Shown here piece by piece: positions 7,942 through 17,704 of a stretch of DNA of 64,000 nucleotides. Under the pieces are notes generated by a model. The model did no database searches and was not told the DNA's origin. It saw only the letters and a list, made by a program, of their open reading frames with translations. Numbering within the stretch: the first letter of the stretch is position 1; every line of letters starts with the position of its first letter. Both the position numbers and the translations under genes were made by a program. This stretch comes from Streptosporangium sandarakinum (GTDB lineage Bacteria; Actinomycetota; Actinomycetes; Streptosporangiales; Streptosporangiaceae). The stretch is from positions 558,001 through 622,000 of the forward strand of contig NZ_JACCCO010000002.1 in assembly GCF_013409935.1 (NCBI RefSeq). Direction: 5' to 3'.

Positions 7942-8916
7942 ATGCTGGAAACCTCGGCGCGGCTGCTGCGCCTGCTCTCCCTGCTGCAGACCCCTCGTGA
8001 CTGGACCGGCCCCCAACTCGCCGAACGGCTCCGGGTGACCACCAGGACCATCCGCAACGACGTCGAACGGCTGCGCGAGCTCGGCTACCCGGTGCACGCC
8101 ACCCCCGGCGTCGCGGGCGGCTACCGCCTCGGCGCGGGCGCGCAGATGCCGCCGCTGCTCCTCGACGACGAGGAGGCCGTCGCGGTCGCCGTGGGGCTGC
8201 GCACCGCCGCGGGCGGCTCCATCGCCGGGATCGAGGAGATCTCGCTGCGGGCGCTGGCCAAGCTGGAACAGGTGCTGCCGTCCCGGCTGCGCCACCGGGT
8301 CAACGCCCTGCACACCGCGACGGTGGCGGTCCCGGACCGCTCCCCCGCCACCGTGGACGCCGCCGTGCTCACCGCCATTGCGAGCGCCTGCCGGGACCAC
8401 GAGCGGCTGCGCTTCGACTACCTCAACCACGACGGCGACGAGAGCGTCCGGGAGGTGGAGCCGCACCGGCTCGTGCACACCAGGCGGCGGTGGTACCTCG
8501 CGGCCTGGGACCCCGCGCGGCAGGACTGGCGCAGCTTCCGCGTCGACCGGATCCGGCTGCGCACCCCGAACGGCGGACGGTTCGCCCCCCGCGAGGCGCC
8601 CGGCGGCGACATCGCGGCCTATGTCACCAGGGGTGTGACCACCGCGGTGATCCGGCACCGGGCCACCGTACGGTTCCACGCTCCGGTCGAGGCGGTCGCC
8701 GAGCGGATTTGGCCCGACTGGGGGGAACTGGAGGCGGCGGACGAGCGGAGCTGCCTGTTCCACACCGGAGCCTCGTCCCTGGACGCCCTGGCGATCCACC
8801 TCGGGATGACCGGCCTCGACTTCGAGGTCGTCGATCCGCCGGAGCTGGCCGCGCACCTGCGCGAGATCGGCGCCCGCTACACCCGCGCGGCCGGCACGCC
8901 CGCGGAACCGTCCTGA
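7942..8916 (+). CDS. WYL-domain transcriptional regulator (HTH_11 type)
   Basis: A 324-residue regulator with an N-terminal winged helix-turn-helix (residues 1-60, containing LAERLRVTTRTIRNDVERLRELGYPV) and a WYL domain in the middle. The ligand-sensing strands are visible in DYLNHDGDESVREVEPHRLVHTRRRWYLAAWD and the following FRVDRIR. Such proteins sense nucleic-acid or small-molecule ligands and usually control the adjacent gene. The MFS exporter 194 bp downstream shares an inverted repeat with this gene's own promoter, so it is the probable target. ATG 7942 sits shortly after the inverted repeat. Confidence 0.88.
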   Translation: MLETSARLLRLLSLLQTPRDWTGPQLAERLRVTTRTIRNDVERLRELGYPVHATPGVAGGYRLGAGAQMPPLLLDDEEAVAVAVGLRTAAGGSIAGIEEISLRALAKLEQVLPSRLRHRVNALHTATVAVPDRSPATVDAAVLTAIASACRDHERLRFDYLNHDGDESVREVEPHRLVHTRRRWYLAAWDPARQDWRSFRVDRIRLRTPNGGRFAPREAPGGDIAAYVTRGVTTAVIRHRATVRFHAPVEAVAERIWPDWGELEAADERSCLFHTGASSLDALAIHLGMTGLDFEVVDPPELAAHLREIGARYTRAAGTPAEPS

Positions 8917-8941
8917 GCACCCCGCGGAACCGTCCCGAGCA
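8898..8941 (+). repeat. Tandem repeat over the WYL stop codon
   Basis: A unit of about 20 bp (CCGCGGAACCGTCCYGAGCA) occurs twice in tandem, the first copy containing the last codons and stop of the WYL gene. The rest of the gap to the MFS gene holds the operator-like repeat at 9039-9057 and no gene. Confidence 0.55.
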
Positions 8942-9038
8942 CCGTTCCGGGCCGCGGTCCCGGCGGGGCGGGCCGTCCCGGGCGTCCGCCGCGCTCCCGG
9001 CGGGTCTCCTCTCCGGAGTTCCGCAGCCTGACGCCAAT

Positions 9039-9057
9039 GCGGAACCAACCTTTCCGC
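9039..9057. promoter_or_regulatory. Inverted repeat upstream of the MFS exporter gene
   Basis: GCGGAA-CCAACCT-TTCCGC lies 53 bases before the MFS start. It has the same arms and the same 7-base spacer as the repeat in front of the WYL regulator gene, making it a probable binding site for that regulator. Confidence 0.6.
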
Positions 9058-9110
9058 GTTGATCCCTAGTGTTCCTCCCGTCCCCCGAACGAGACGCTCT
9101 GGAGGAGCCG

Positions 9111-10553
9111 ATGACCACTCTCGACACCCACCCGGCACAGGCGCCGGAGACCGCCGGGCCCGCGCCGTACCGGTGGCGCTGGCCCGCGCTCTTCGTGATC
9201 CTCGCCGGGTCGGTGATGGAGCTCCTCGACGCGACCGTCACCAACATCGCCGGGCCGACGATGCGGGCCGACCTGGGTGGCGGTACCTCGATGATCCAGT
9301 GGCTCGGCGCGGCCTACACCCTCGCCATGACGGCCGGGCTGCTCACCGGCGGCCGGCTGGGCGACATCGTCGGGCGCAGGCGGATGTTCCTCATCGGCGC
9401 GGCCGGGTTCGTCGTGGGCTCGCTGCTGTGCGCGGCGTCCTTCTCGCCGGAGACCGTCATCGCCGCCCGGGTCGTCCAGGGGCTCTTCGGCGCCGCGATG
9501 GTCCCGCAGGGGCTCGGCATGATGCGGGAGATGTTCCCGCCCACGGAGCTGCGAGCGGCCCTCGGCATGTTCGGCCCGGTCATGGGCCTGTCGGCGATCG
9601 GCGGGCCGATCCTTGCGGGCTGGCTGGCCGACGCCGACCTCCTCGGCACCGGGTGGCGCATGATCTTCCTGATCAACCTGCCGGTCGGGCTGGCCACCCT
9701 GGCCGCCGCGCTGCGGTTCCTGCCCGCCTCCCGCCCGGCACGGTCGCTCACCCTCGACCTGCCCGGCGCCGCCCTGGCCTCCCTCGGCGCTCTGCTGGTC
9801 GTCTTCCCGCTGGTCCAGGGCCGCGAGTACGGCTGGCCGGCCTGGGCGTTCGTGATGATGGCCGCCTCGGCGGCGGTGTTCGCACTGTTCGGCCGGTACG
9901 AGTCGCGCCGCGCCGGCCGGGGCCGCGACCCGCTGGTGGCGCCCAGCCTGTTCCGCAAGCGCTCGTTCGTGGGCGGCCTGTTCACCGGCACGATCTACTT
10001 CGCGGCCTTCACCGGCTTCGGCCTGGTCTTCAACCTCTACACCCAGCTCGGCCTCGGTTACAGCCCGCTGAAGGCCGGCCTGGCCGGGATCCCGCTCTCC
10101 GTGGGCATGATCGTCGGCATGGGCCTGGTGCAGGCGCTCCGCGGGCACGGCCGCCGGTTGCTGCACGTCGGAGCCCTGATCATGACGGCCGGGGTCGTCG
10201 CCCTCCTGCTGATCCTGGGCGCGGAGGCGGGCCCCTGGCAGTTCGCCCCGGCGCTGCTCGTCACCGGCGTCGGCTCGGGGCTGATCATGGGCCCGTACTT
10301 CGAGATCGCGCTGGCCGGCGTCGAGCCGCACGAGATGGGGTCGGCCTCCGGGACGCTCACCGCCCTGCAGCAGGTCGGCGCGGCACTCGGCGTGGCGCTG
10401 CTCGGCACGGTCTTCTTCGGCGCCACGGGCGGCGACCCCACCGCCGCCGCGCGGCAGACGTTCTGGGTGGTCGCCGGGATGGTCGCCCTGACCTTCCTGG
10501 CCGGTTTCCTCCTGCCCCGCCAGACCCGCGAGGACGCCGAACCCGGCCATTGA
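9111..10553 (+). CDS. MFS transporter, DHA2 (EmrB/QacA) family
   Basis: A 480-residue integral membrane exporter with 14 predicted transmembrane segments, typical of the proton-driven DHA2 drug efflux family. Motif A is visible as GGRLGDIVGRRRMF after the second helix, and an early ELLDATVTNIAGP matches the first-helix motif of this subfamily. ATG 9111 follows a perfect GGAGGAG site. It lies directly downstream of a WYL regulator on the same strand and carries the same upstream inverted repeat. The likely role is inducible export of a toxic or signalling compound. The substrate cannot be told from sequence. Confidence 0.92.
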   Translation: MTTLDTHPAQAPETAGPAPYRWRWPALFVILAGSVMELLDATVTNIAGPTMRADLGGGTSMIQWLGAAYTLAMTAGLLTGGRLGDIVGRRRMFLIGAAGFVVGSLLCAASFSPETVIAARVVQGLFGAAMVPQGLGMMREMFPPTELRAALGMFGPVMGLSAIGGPILAGWLADADLLGTGWRMIFLINLPVGLATLAAALRFLPASRPARSLTLDLPGAALASLGALLVVFPLVQGREYGWPAWAFVMMAASAAVFALFGRYESRRAGRGRDPLVAPSLFRKRSFVGGLFTGTIYFAAFTGFGLVFNLYTQLGLGYSPLKAGLAGIPLSVGMIVGMGLVQALRGHGRRLLHVGALIMTAGVVALLLILGAEAGPWQFAPALLVTGVGSGLIMGPYFEIALAGVEPHEMGSASGTLTALQQVGAALGVALLGTVFFGATGGDPTAAARQTFWVVAGMVALTFLAGFLLPRQTREDAEPGH

Positions 10554-10649
10554 GCCCCGGCGCACCCGCACGCGGCTGTTGACCCCGGCGCACCCGCTCC
10601 GATCCGCCCGCCCCGCCCCGGCGCCCCGCTCCGGTCCGCCCGTACCGGG

Positions 10650-11768
10650 TCAGATCGGGGCGGGGAGGTCGGCGAGGGCGGACAGGGCGTCGCGGTGGGC
10701 GCCTGGGGTGCCGAGCGCCGTCTCCGACGCCTTGGCCCGCTTGAGGTAGAGGTGCAGCGGGTGCTCCCAGGTCATCCCGGTGCCGCCGTGGAGCTGGACG
10801 CCCTCCTCGGCGACGCGGACCGCCACCTCCGAGCACCACGACTTGGCCACCGCCGTCGCGGCCTCGGTCTCCAGGGCGGCCTCGGTGCCCGGCTCCGGGC
10901 GGGCGGCCAGCAGGTTCGCGGCGTTCCTGGCCGCCGCGCGGGCCCGCGCCACGTCCAGCCACAGGTCCGCCATCCGGTGCTTGATCGCCTGGAAGGAGCC
11001 GATCGGCCGGGCGAACTGGTGGCGCTCCCTGATGTGGGCGAGCGTCGTCGCGAGGCACCACTCGGCGACCCCGAGCTGCTCGGAGGTGAGCAGCCCGGCC
11101 CCGAACGCCAGCACCCGCCGCGCGTCGAAGGCCCCGAGCCGCTCGCCGGGCGCGCCGGAGAGCGTGACGACGGCGATCGGCCGGGTCAGGTCCAGCGAGG
11201 GCACCACGTCGATCCGGGCGTCCCCCGCCCGCACCCGGTAGAGCGCCGTGCCGACCGGGACGAGCAGCACGTCGGCCGCGTCGGCCCCGGCCACCGCCCG
11301 GATCTCGCCGTCGAGCGCGCCGTGGTCGTTCAGCGCGACCGGCGGCGGCAGCGGCCGGTACGGCGAGGCCGCCAGCGACACGGCCAGCGCCGCCGTGGTC
11401 TCGCCCGCGGCCAGCTCGGCGAGCAGGTCGCGCCCGCCCGCCGGAAGCCCTTCGTGGACCCCCGCCTGGAGCAGGGCCTCGGTCGCGAGCACCGCGCTGG
11501 TCAGGAACGGCACCGGCGCCACGGCCCGTCCCAGCTCCTCCAGCACCACCGCGGCCTCGCGGGCCGACGCGCCGGCCCCGCCGTACTCCTCGGGTACCAG
11601 CAGGCCCGCCACGCCGATCTCCCGCGACAGGGTCTTCCACAGGTCTGCGTCGTACGGCGAGGCCGACTCGGCCCGCCTCAGCACGGCGTCGGGCCGGCAG
11701 CGGTCTGCGAGCAGGTCGTGGACGGAGGCGCGCAGCTCCTCCTCGACCTCGGTGTACAGCAGCGTCAT
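10650..11768 (-). CDS. Acyl-CoA dehydrogenase family protein (operon gene 3)
   Basis: A 372-residue flavoprotein of the acyl-CoA dehydrogenase family, which introduces an alpha-beta double bond into acyl-CoA thioesters. The N-terminal helical domain, GLLVPEEYGGAGASAREAAVVLEELGR, and the C-terminal ATTLAHIRERHQFARPIGSFQAIKHRMADLWLD and GGTGMTWEHPLHLYLKRAK blocks are family hallmarks. The middle beta domain is degenerate compared with the other two copies, as is common for the smaller partner of a heteromeric dehydrogenase. ATG 11768 follows GAGGAGAAGTGCCG. It is the last gene of a three-dehydrogenase minus-strand operon, 55 bp after the second. Pairing of two dissimilar subunits is known for steroid side-chain enzymes, but that assignment is inference. 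Confidence 0.9.
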   Translation of the reverse strand: MTLLYTEVEEELRASVHDLLADRCRPDAVLRRAESASPYDADLWKTLSREIGVAGLLVPEEYGGAGASAREAAVVLEELGRAVAPVPFLTSAVLATEALLQAGVHEGLPAGGRDLLAELAAGETTAALAVSLAASPYRPLPPPVALNDHGALDGEIRAVAGADAADVLLVPVGTALYRVRAGDARIDVVPSLDLTRPIAVVTLSGAPGERLGAFDARRVLAFGAGLLTSEQLGVAEWCLATTLAHIRERHQFARPIGSFQAIKHRMADLWLDVARARAAARNAANLLAARPEPGTEAALETEAATAVAKSWCSEVAVRVAEEGVQLHGGTGMTWEHPLHLYLKRAKASETALGTPGAHRDALSALADLPAPI

Positions 11769-11823
11769 CGGCACTTCTCCTCGTTCGGCGTGGGAGCCGC
11801 CGACCGGCCCGCTCCGGGGCCCG

Positions 11824-12996
11824 TCACCGGGGCAGGTCCTTCCAGGGCACGTCCTTGTCCACGCGGGGCTCCGAGGGCAGGCCCAGCACCCGCTCGGCGA
11901 CGATGTTGCGCAGGATCTCCGAGGTGCCGCCCTCGATCGAGTTGCCCTTGGCCCGCAGGTAGCGGTATCCGGGGCCGCGGCCGAAGAAGTCGACGCTCTC
12001 GGAGCGGCGGAAGGTCCAGTCGTCGTACTCCAGGCCCTCCTCGCCGCGCAGTTCCACGTCCAGCGCGCTGAGCGCCTGGTTGAGGGAGGCGAACGAGAGC
12101 TTCATGGCCGAGCCCTCCGGGCCGGGCTGGCCGGCCGCGAGCTGCTCGCGCAGCCGCGCCCCGGCCAGCCGGGTGACCTCCGACTCCACCCACAGCGCGA
12201 GCAGCCGCCGGTGCAGGTCGTGGGTGCGCAGCTCCGGGCGGGACCGCCAGGTGTCGGCGACCAGGCCGATCATGCCGCCGCCCCGCCGGACCGGCCCGCC
12301 GCCGATCGCCACCCGCTCGTTCATGAGCGTGGTGGTCGCGACCCGCCAGCCGTCGCCGACGGCGCCGAGTCGCAGGGAGTCGGGGAGCCGCACGCCGGTC
12401 AGGAAGACCTCGTTGAACTCCGCCTCGCCGGTGATCTGCCGCAGCGGCCTGACCCCGACGCCGGGGGCGCGCATGTCGCAGACGAAGTAGGTGAGCCCGC
12501 GGTGCTTGGGAACGCCGGGGTCGGTCCGGGCGACGAGGATCGCCCACCGGGCGTGGTGGGCCCCGGAGGTCCACACCTTCTGCCCGTCCACGACCCACTC
12601 GTCGCCGTCGCGGACCGCCCGCGTGGCGAGCGTCGCCAGGTCGGAGCCGGCGCCGGGCTCGCTGAACAGCTGACACCAGATCTCCTCGCCCGTCCACAGC
12701 GGGCGCAGGAACCGCTCCTGCTGCTCGCGGGTGCCGAACGCCAGGATCGTCGGCGCCGCCATGCCCAGCCCGATGGCCTGCGTGCCCGGGTCGGGCTGCG
12801 GGGTGCCGGCGAGCTCCCGCTCGACGACGTTCTGCAGCTCCCGGGGGGCGCCGAGCCCGCCGAGCCCCTCGGGGAAGTGGACCCACGCCAGCCCGGCGTC
12901 GAACCGGGCCCGCAGGAACCCCGTACGGTCCTCGGGGCGGTGCCCGGCCAGGAACGCGACGGCGCGCTCCCTGACCGTCTCCTCGTCCAACGTCAC
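11824..12996 (-). CDS. Acyl-CoA dehydrogenase family protein (operon gene 2)
   Basis: A 390-residue acyl-CoA dehydrogenase. The flavin-binding region CQLFSEPGAGSDLATLATRA and VWTSGAHHARWAILVARTDP are canonical, and the C-terminal GNSIEGGTSEILRNIVAERVLGLP segment closes the FAD pocket. The GTG start at 12996 follows AAGGGAGCGTC. It lies between two other dehydrogenase genes on the same strand. Together with the downstream smaller paralogue it may form a heteromeric enzyme acting on bulky acyl-CoAs. A possible catalytic base lies in the C-terminal third but I cannot assign it confidently. Confidence 0.92.
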   Translation of the reverse strand: MTLDEETVRERAVAFLAGHRPEDRTGFLRARFDAGLAWVHFPEGLGGLGAPRELQNVVERELAGTPQPDPGTQAIGLGMAAPTILAFGTREQQERFLRPLWTGEEIWCQLFSEPGAGSDLATLATRAVRDGDEWVVDGQKVWTSGAHHARWAILVARTDPGVPKHRGLTYFVCDMRAPGVGVRPLRQITGEAEFNEVFLTGVRLPDSLRLGAVGDGWRVATTTLMNERVAIGGGPVRRGGGMIGLVADTWRSRPELRTHDLHRRLLALWVESEVTRLAGARLREQLAAGQPGPEGSAMKLSFASLNQALSALDVELRGEEGLEYDDWTFRRSESVDFFGRGPGYRYLRAKGNSIEGGTSEILRNIVAERVLGLPSEPRVDKDVPWKDLPR

Positions 12997-13089
12997 GACG
13001 CTCCCTTCGCAGTCACGCGATCACCTCTGCCGCCCGGCGTTCCGTTCCGGGTGCTTCGGACGGGTCCGGTCCGCGCCCGGAGCCCGGTG

Positions 13090-13121
13090 ACCCGGTGCCG
13101 GGGGGCGCCGCCGGCACCGGG

Positions 13122-13122
<1 letters not shown>
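13090..13122 (-). terminator. Hairpin after the first acyl-CoA dehydrogenase gene
   Basis: A perfect 12-bp stem (ACCCGGTGCCGG with CCGGCACCGGGT, 9-base loop) starts at the stop codon of the 13122-14327 gene. There is no U tract. It lies inside the three-gene run, so it may be a terminator, a partial attenuator or an mRNA-stabilising processing hairpin. Confidence 0.55.
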
Positions 13123-14327
<1,205 letters not shown>

Positions 14328-14355
14328 GGCCCTCCTCACGGTCTCCAAGGAGCGT

Positions 14356-14369
14356 ACCGACCGGACGGT
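14356..14369. promoter_or_regulatory. Probable TetR operator of the acyl-CoA dehydrogenase operon
   Basis: ACCGACCGGACGGT matches 12 of 14 positions of the inverted repeat at 7227-7240 and sits 28 bases upstream of the first dehydrogenase start. It is the likely control site of the operon. Confidence 0.55.
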
Positions 14370-14398
14370 ATGGCTGTCGACAAGGGACGGCGGGGTGT

Positions 14399-14450
14399 CG
14401 GCCGTCCGGCCACCGAAACGCCCCCTCGGCCGTCCGGCCACCGAAGCGCT
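14399..14450. repeat. 27-bp direct repeat, two copies
   Basis: TCGGCCGTCCGGCCACCGAA followed by RCG occurs at 14399 and again at 14426, in the gap between the HxlR gene end and the dehydrogenase promoter. A third, degenerate copy may follow. No coding potential is apparent. Confidence 0.5.
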
Positions 14451-14509
14451 CCCCCGGCCGCGTGGGCGGCGAAGCGCCCGCGAGGCCCGAAGGCGCGGGG
14501 GCCCGCCTC

Positions 14510-14968
14510 CTATCGGGACTTCCGCACGTGGGTGGTGTCGGTGTCGAGGAGGGTGCCGTCGGAGCCGGTCGGCGCGATCTCCGGCACGGGGGCGCCGTGC
14601 CGGTCGACCAGGACCGAGTGGGCCTCGCCGGGGGCGAAGGCGTGGCGTTCTCCCCACTGCCGCAGGGTGAGGACGACCGCGAAGAGGTCGTGGCCGGCGT
14701 CGGTGAGCACGTACTCCTGGCGGCGGCCCGACGGTGCGGCGCGCTGGGCGAGGAGCCCGTGAGCGACCAGCCTGCGGAGGCGGTCGGAGAGGATGTTGCG
14801 GGCGATGCCGGTGCGCCGCTGGAACTCGGTGAACGACCGCGCCCCGTCCATCGCGTCACGGATGACGAGAAGGCTCCACCTGTCGCCGACGAGGTCGAGC
14901 GCGCGGGCGACCGGGCACTCCGGGTCGGTCCAGTCGAGGTTCGGGACGCCCGTGGTGGCGAGCGACAT
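14510..14968 (-). CDS. HxlR family transcriptional regulator
   Basis: A 152-residue winged-helix regulator of the HxlR type. The conserved opening CPVARALDLVGDRWSLLVIR, then FTEFQRRTGIARNILSDRLRRL and the wing GRRQEYVLTDAGHDLF, are all present. ATG 14968 follows ATCGGGAGGTGTC. It is divergent from an MFS transporter starting 86 bp away, the usual arrangement for a repressor and its target. In the shared gap, TGAAACCA (14993-15000) and TGGTTGCA (15020-15027) form a 7-of-8 inverted pair that could be its operator. Confidence 0.92.
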   Translation of the reverse strand: MSLATTGVPNLDWTDPECPVARALDLVGDRWSLLVIRDAMDGARSFTEFQRRTGIARNILSDRLRRLVAHGLLAQRAAPSGRRQEYVLTDAGHDLFAVVLTLRQWGERHAFAPGEAHSVLVDRHGAPVPEIAPTGSDGTLLDTDTTHVRKSR

Positions 14969-15054
14969 GACACCTCCCGATGAGTTGCGGATTGAAACCA
15001 TCATGCCGTACGGTCAAATTGGTTGCATTTTGCTACTTATTGAGTCGGGGTGCG

Positions 15055-16311
15055 ATGAACCTGTGGCGGCGGACGTTGCTGGCGGTGGTGTGCGGTGTCT
15101 CTGTGGCGGGCGTCTACGCCGCGCAGCCGATTCTGGGTCCGATGGGACGTGATCTCGGCGTGCCGGCGGAACTCACCGGCTGGATGGTCGCGACCGGCCA
15201 GTTCGGCTATCTGGCCGGGCTGGTGCTGCTGGCGCCGCTCGGCGACGTGGCCGACAGGCGCCGGCTCATCCCCGCGCACCTGGTGATCACCGCGCTGGGG
15301 ATGATCCTGACGGCCTCGGCGTCGGCCGCGTGGGTGGCGTTCTCGGGGCTCGCGGTGGCCGGGATGTTCGCGGTCGTGGTGCAGACCACGGTGGCCTACG
15401 CCGCGTCGGCCTCGCCGCCCGCCGAACGCGGGCGGAACATCGGTGTCGTGACCTCGGGCGTCGTGGCCGGCATCCTGGGCGCGCGGATCGTCGCCGGCAC
15501 GCTCGCCGAGGTGTGGGGCTGGCGGAGCGTCTACGCCGTGCTCGCGGTGCTGTCGCTCGGGCTCGCGGCCCTCGTCCTCGCCGTCCTGCCGCCGGAGGAG
15601 CGCCCCGACCGGCCCACGGGGGTCGGGCGGGCCATCGTCTCGCTCGGAGGACTGTTCGGGCGGCGCGTCTTCCTGACGCGCGGGCTCATCGCGTTCTTCC
15701 TGTTCGCATCGTTCGGAACCCTGTGGAGCGGGCTGTCCCTGCCGCTGGCGGACGCGCCGTGGCGACTGGGCGAGAGCCGGATCGGGCTGTTCGGCATCGC
15801 CGGGCTCGCCGGCGCGCTCGGCGCGGCCCGCGCGGGACGGTGGGCGGACGCGGGACGGGCGGCCCCGGTCACCGGTCTCGCGCTCACCCTGCTCATCGTC
15901 TCGTGGGCGGCGATCGCGCAGCTGCCGTGGTCACTGTGGATCCTCGTCGCCGGAATCGTGGTCCTCGACTTCGCGGTCCAGGCCGTGCACGTGAGCAACC
16001 AGCACCTGCTCACCGCCGCGCATCCGGATCGCACCAGCGGCGTCATCGGCGGCTACATGGTCTTCTACTCGCTCGGCTCCGCCCTCGGCGCGGCGGCGAC
16101 CACCGCCGCCTTCGCCGCCCACGGCTGGGCGGGTTCCAGCCTCCTCGGGGCCGGATTCGCGGCCTGCGCGCTGGCCGTCTGGGCGGCCGACAGGCGGCCG
16201 TCCCCCGGCCGGAGGGGCCGGCCGCTCACCGGGGACGCCGCCCCGCCGGCGAAGTGGTCGTCCGGCAACCGGGCCGAGTGGACCTTCCGGGCCGCGCGCC
16301 GCCGGCCGTAG
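15055..16311 (+). CDS. MFS transporter
   Basis: A 418-residue major facilitator transporter with about 12 transmembrane segments. Motif A is visible as APLGDVADRRRLIP in the loop after the second helix. The sequence opens with NLWRRTLLAVVCGVSVAGVYAAQ, similar to the YgaY/YnfM-like arabinose-efflux permease group. ATG 15055 is preceded by a weak GGGG site; the in-frame upstream extension to 14980 would overlap the regulatory region. It is transcribed divergently from the HxlR regulator at 14968, its likely repressor. The function is probably efflux of a small organic compound. Confidence 0.88.
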   Translation: MNLWRRTLLAVVCGVSVAGVYAAQPILGPMGRDLGVPAELTGWMVATGQFGYLAGLVLLAPLGDVADRRRLIPAHLVITALGMILTASASAAWVAFSGLAVAGMFAVVVQTTVAYAASASPPAERGRNIGVVTSGVVAGILGARIVAGTLAEVWGWRSVYAVLAVLSLGLAALVLAVLPPEERPDRPTGVGRAIVSLGGLFGRRVFLTRGLIAFFLFASFGTLWSGLSLPLADAPWRLGESRIGLFGIAGLAGALGAARAGRWADAGRAAPVTGLALTLLIVSWAAIAQLPWSLWILVAGIVVLDFAVQAVHVSNQHLLTAAHPDRTSGVIGGYMVFYSLGSALGAAATTAAFAAHGWAGSSLLGAGFAACALAVWAADRRPSPGRRGRPLTGDAAPPAKWSSGNRAEWTFRAARRRP

Positions 16312-16321
16312 GGTCGCCGCC

Positions 16322-16900
16322 ATGACCGCGAAGATGCCCGACCCGCTCGTCCTCGAAGGCGCCGCCGTACGGCTGGAGCCGCTGACCGCCGGCCACGTCC
16401 CCGACCTGTTCCTGGCCGGTGGCGGCGACGAGGAGGTGTGGCGCTGGCAGCATCCCACGCCGCACGGGGTGGAGGAACTCGCGACGATGGCGGAGCGGCT
16501 GATCGACGACCCCGGCCACGTGCCGTTCGCGGTGATCCTCCGGGAGACCGGCCGCGCGGTCGGCTGGACCTCCTACATCGACACCCCGGGCTTCGACTCC
16601 AGCGTAGAGATCGGCTGGACCTGGTACGGCAGGGCCGTGTGGCGCACGGCGGTGAACACCACCTGCAAGATCCTGCTGATCGACCACGCCTTCGACCACC
16701 TGGGCGTGAACCGCGTCCAGCTCAAGACCGACATCCTGAACACCCGCTCCCAGGCCGCGATCAGGCGCATCGGCGGCGTCCCGGAGGGCGTGCTGCGCCG
16801 CCACCGCCGCCGCCCGGACGGCACCTGGCGCGACACCGCCTATTTCGGCATCCTCGACGAGGAGTGGCCCGCCCACCGCGCCCGCCTGCTGGAACGCTGA
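16322..16900 (+). CDS. GNAT family N-acetyltransferase (RimJ/RimL-like)
   Basis: A 192-residue acetyltransferase of the RimJ/RimL group, which transfers acetyl from acetyl-CoA to an amine. The opening LEGAAVRLEPLTAGHVPDLF, the central TSYIDTPGFDSSVEIGWTWY and the HLGVNRVQLKTDILNTRSQA segment with I-R-R-I-G are typical. ATG 16322 starts 10 bp after the MFS stop, so the two may be co-transcribed. The acceptor substrate is unknown. A short inverted repeat follows the stop and separates it from the convergent TetR gene. Confidence 0.88.
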   Translation: MTAKMPDPLVLEGAAVRLEPLTAGHVPDLFLAGGGDEEVWRWQHPTPHGVEELATMAERLIDDPGHVPFAVILRETGRAVGWTSYIDTPGFDSSVEIGWTWYGRAVWRTAVNTTCKILLIDHAFDHLGVNRVQLKTDILNTRSQAAIRRIGGVPEGVLRRHRRRPDGTWRDTAYFGILDEEWPAHRARLLER

Positions 16901-16920
16901 GCCCCGGACCGCGCCGGGGC
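16901..16920. terminator. Bidirectional hairpin between convergent genes
   Basis: GCCCCGG-ACCGCG-CCGGGGC forms a 7-bp GC stem in the 33-bp gap between the GNAT gene and the convergent TetR gene. It has no U tract, as is common in actinomycetes. Confidence 0.55.
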
Positions 16921-16933
16921 CGGGAAGGCCGGG

Positions 16934-17557
16934 TCAGAGGCGGCCGGAAGGCGAGCCCAGCATGCCCGCCAGCACCTCCCTGACGCCCAGGCGCAGGTCG
17001 TCGAGGGTGGGTTCGGCCCCGGCCCCGGCGATGGCATCGAAGATCACTCCTTCGCCGTAGGCGACCATCTGGTGGCCGTGCCGTACCGGGTCGGGGGATC
17101 CGGCGGCGGTGAGGACCGCGACGGCCAGCGTGCGGAAGCGCTGCCCCGCCTCGTCGTAGATCCTGCGCAGTTCGGGGCGGCGGGTGGCCTCCAGCGCCAG
17201 CTCGTAGCGGGCGACCGTGCGGCGGCGGTCGACGGTGAGCTGCGCCCACAGGCTCCGCGCGGTCATCTCGGCGAGCGTCTCGGGCGTGACCGGCCCGGCG
17301 CTCCCCCCGGGTTCCGTCCCGGCCGCGGCGTGTTCGGTGACGCCGAGGAGCGGCTCGAAGACCGCGCCCTCGATCTCGGTCAGTCGCTCCAGGGCGAGTT
17401 CCAGCAGCGCCGAGCGGGTGCGGGCGAGGTTGGAGGTCGAGCCGGGCGGCAGCCCCGCCTCCTCGTCCACCGCCCGGTGGGTCAGGCCGCGCATGCCCCG
17501 CTCGGCCAGCAGGGTGATGGCGGCCTCCGCCACGGCCCGGGCCCGTTCCGACTTCAT
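16934..17557 (-). CDS. TetR/AcrR family transcriptional regulator
   Basis: A 207-residue TetR regulator. The helix-turn-helix covers residues 5-50 (LAERGMRGLTHRAVDEEAGLPPGSTSNLARTRSAL). This THRAVDxEAGLPxGSTSN version is a recognisable subgroup often found beside flavin monooxygenase genes. The C-terminal domain is a generic helical ligand domain. Eight bases upstream of ATG 17557 is a perfect 14-bp palindrome, ACTACACGTGTAGT, implying tight autoregulation. Three further copies of the same site occur in front of the FAD monooxygenase at 28218, although 10 kb of secreted-protein genes now lies between. Confidence 0.92.
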   Translation of the reverse strand: MKSERARAVAEAAITLLAERGMRGLTHRAVDEEAGLPPGSTSNLARTRSALLELALERLTEIEGAVFEPLLGVTEHAAAGTEPGGSAGPVTPETLAEMTARSLWAQLTVDRRRTVARYELALEATRRPELRRIYDEAGQRFRTLAVAVLTAAGSPDPVRHGHQMVAYGEGVIFDAIAGAGAEPTLDDLRLGVREVLAGMLGSPSGRL

Positions 17558-17565
17558 GCGATGAG

Positions 17566-17579
17566 ACTACACGTGTAGT
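17566..17579. promoter_or_regulatory. TetR operator, perfect 14-bp palindrome
   Basis: ACTACACGTGTAGT is perfectly self-complementary and lies immediately before the TetR start. It fits the consensus ACTACA-N3-GTAGT also found three times at 28152-28202. Confidence 0.8.
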
Positions 17580-17614
17580 TAAGTCGCGTTCACCCACCGG
17601 AGCCGGAGGAACGA

Positions 17615-17648
17615 CGGGCCCCGGCACACCGTGGTGTGCCGGGGCCCG
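17615..17648 (-). terminator. Strong hairpin downstream of the YD-repeat gene (distal)
   Basis: Perfect inverted arms (CGGGCCCCGGCACACC with its complement) around a GT centre. Together with the next hairpin it would stop transcription from the YD-repeat gene before it reaches the TetR gene. Confidence 0.75.
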
Positions 17649-17660
17649 CCGCCGTCCGCG

Positions 17661-17698
17661 CCGGTCACCCGCCGGTCATCGGACCGGTGGGTGACCGG
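17661..17698 (-). terminator. Hairpin just after the YD-repeat stop codon (proximal)
   Basis: Long interrupted inverted repeat: CCGGTCACCC with GGGTGACCGG on the outside and CCGGTC with GACCGG inside, starting seven bases past the stop at 17705. Confidence 0.65.
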
Positions 17699-17704
17699 CC
17701 GGGA

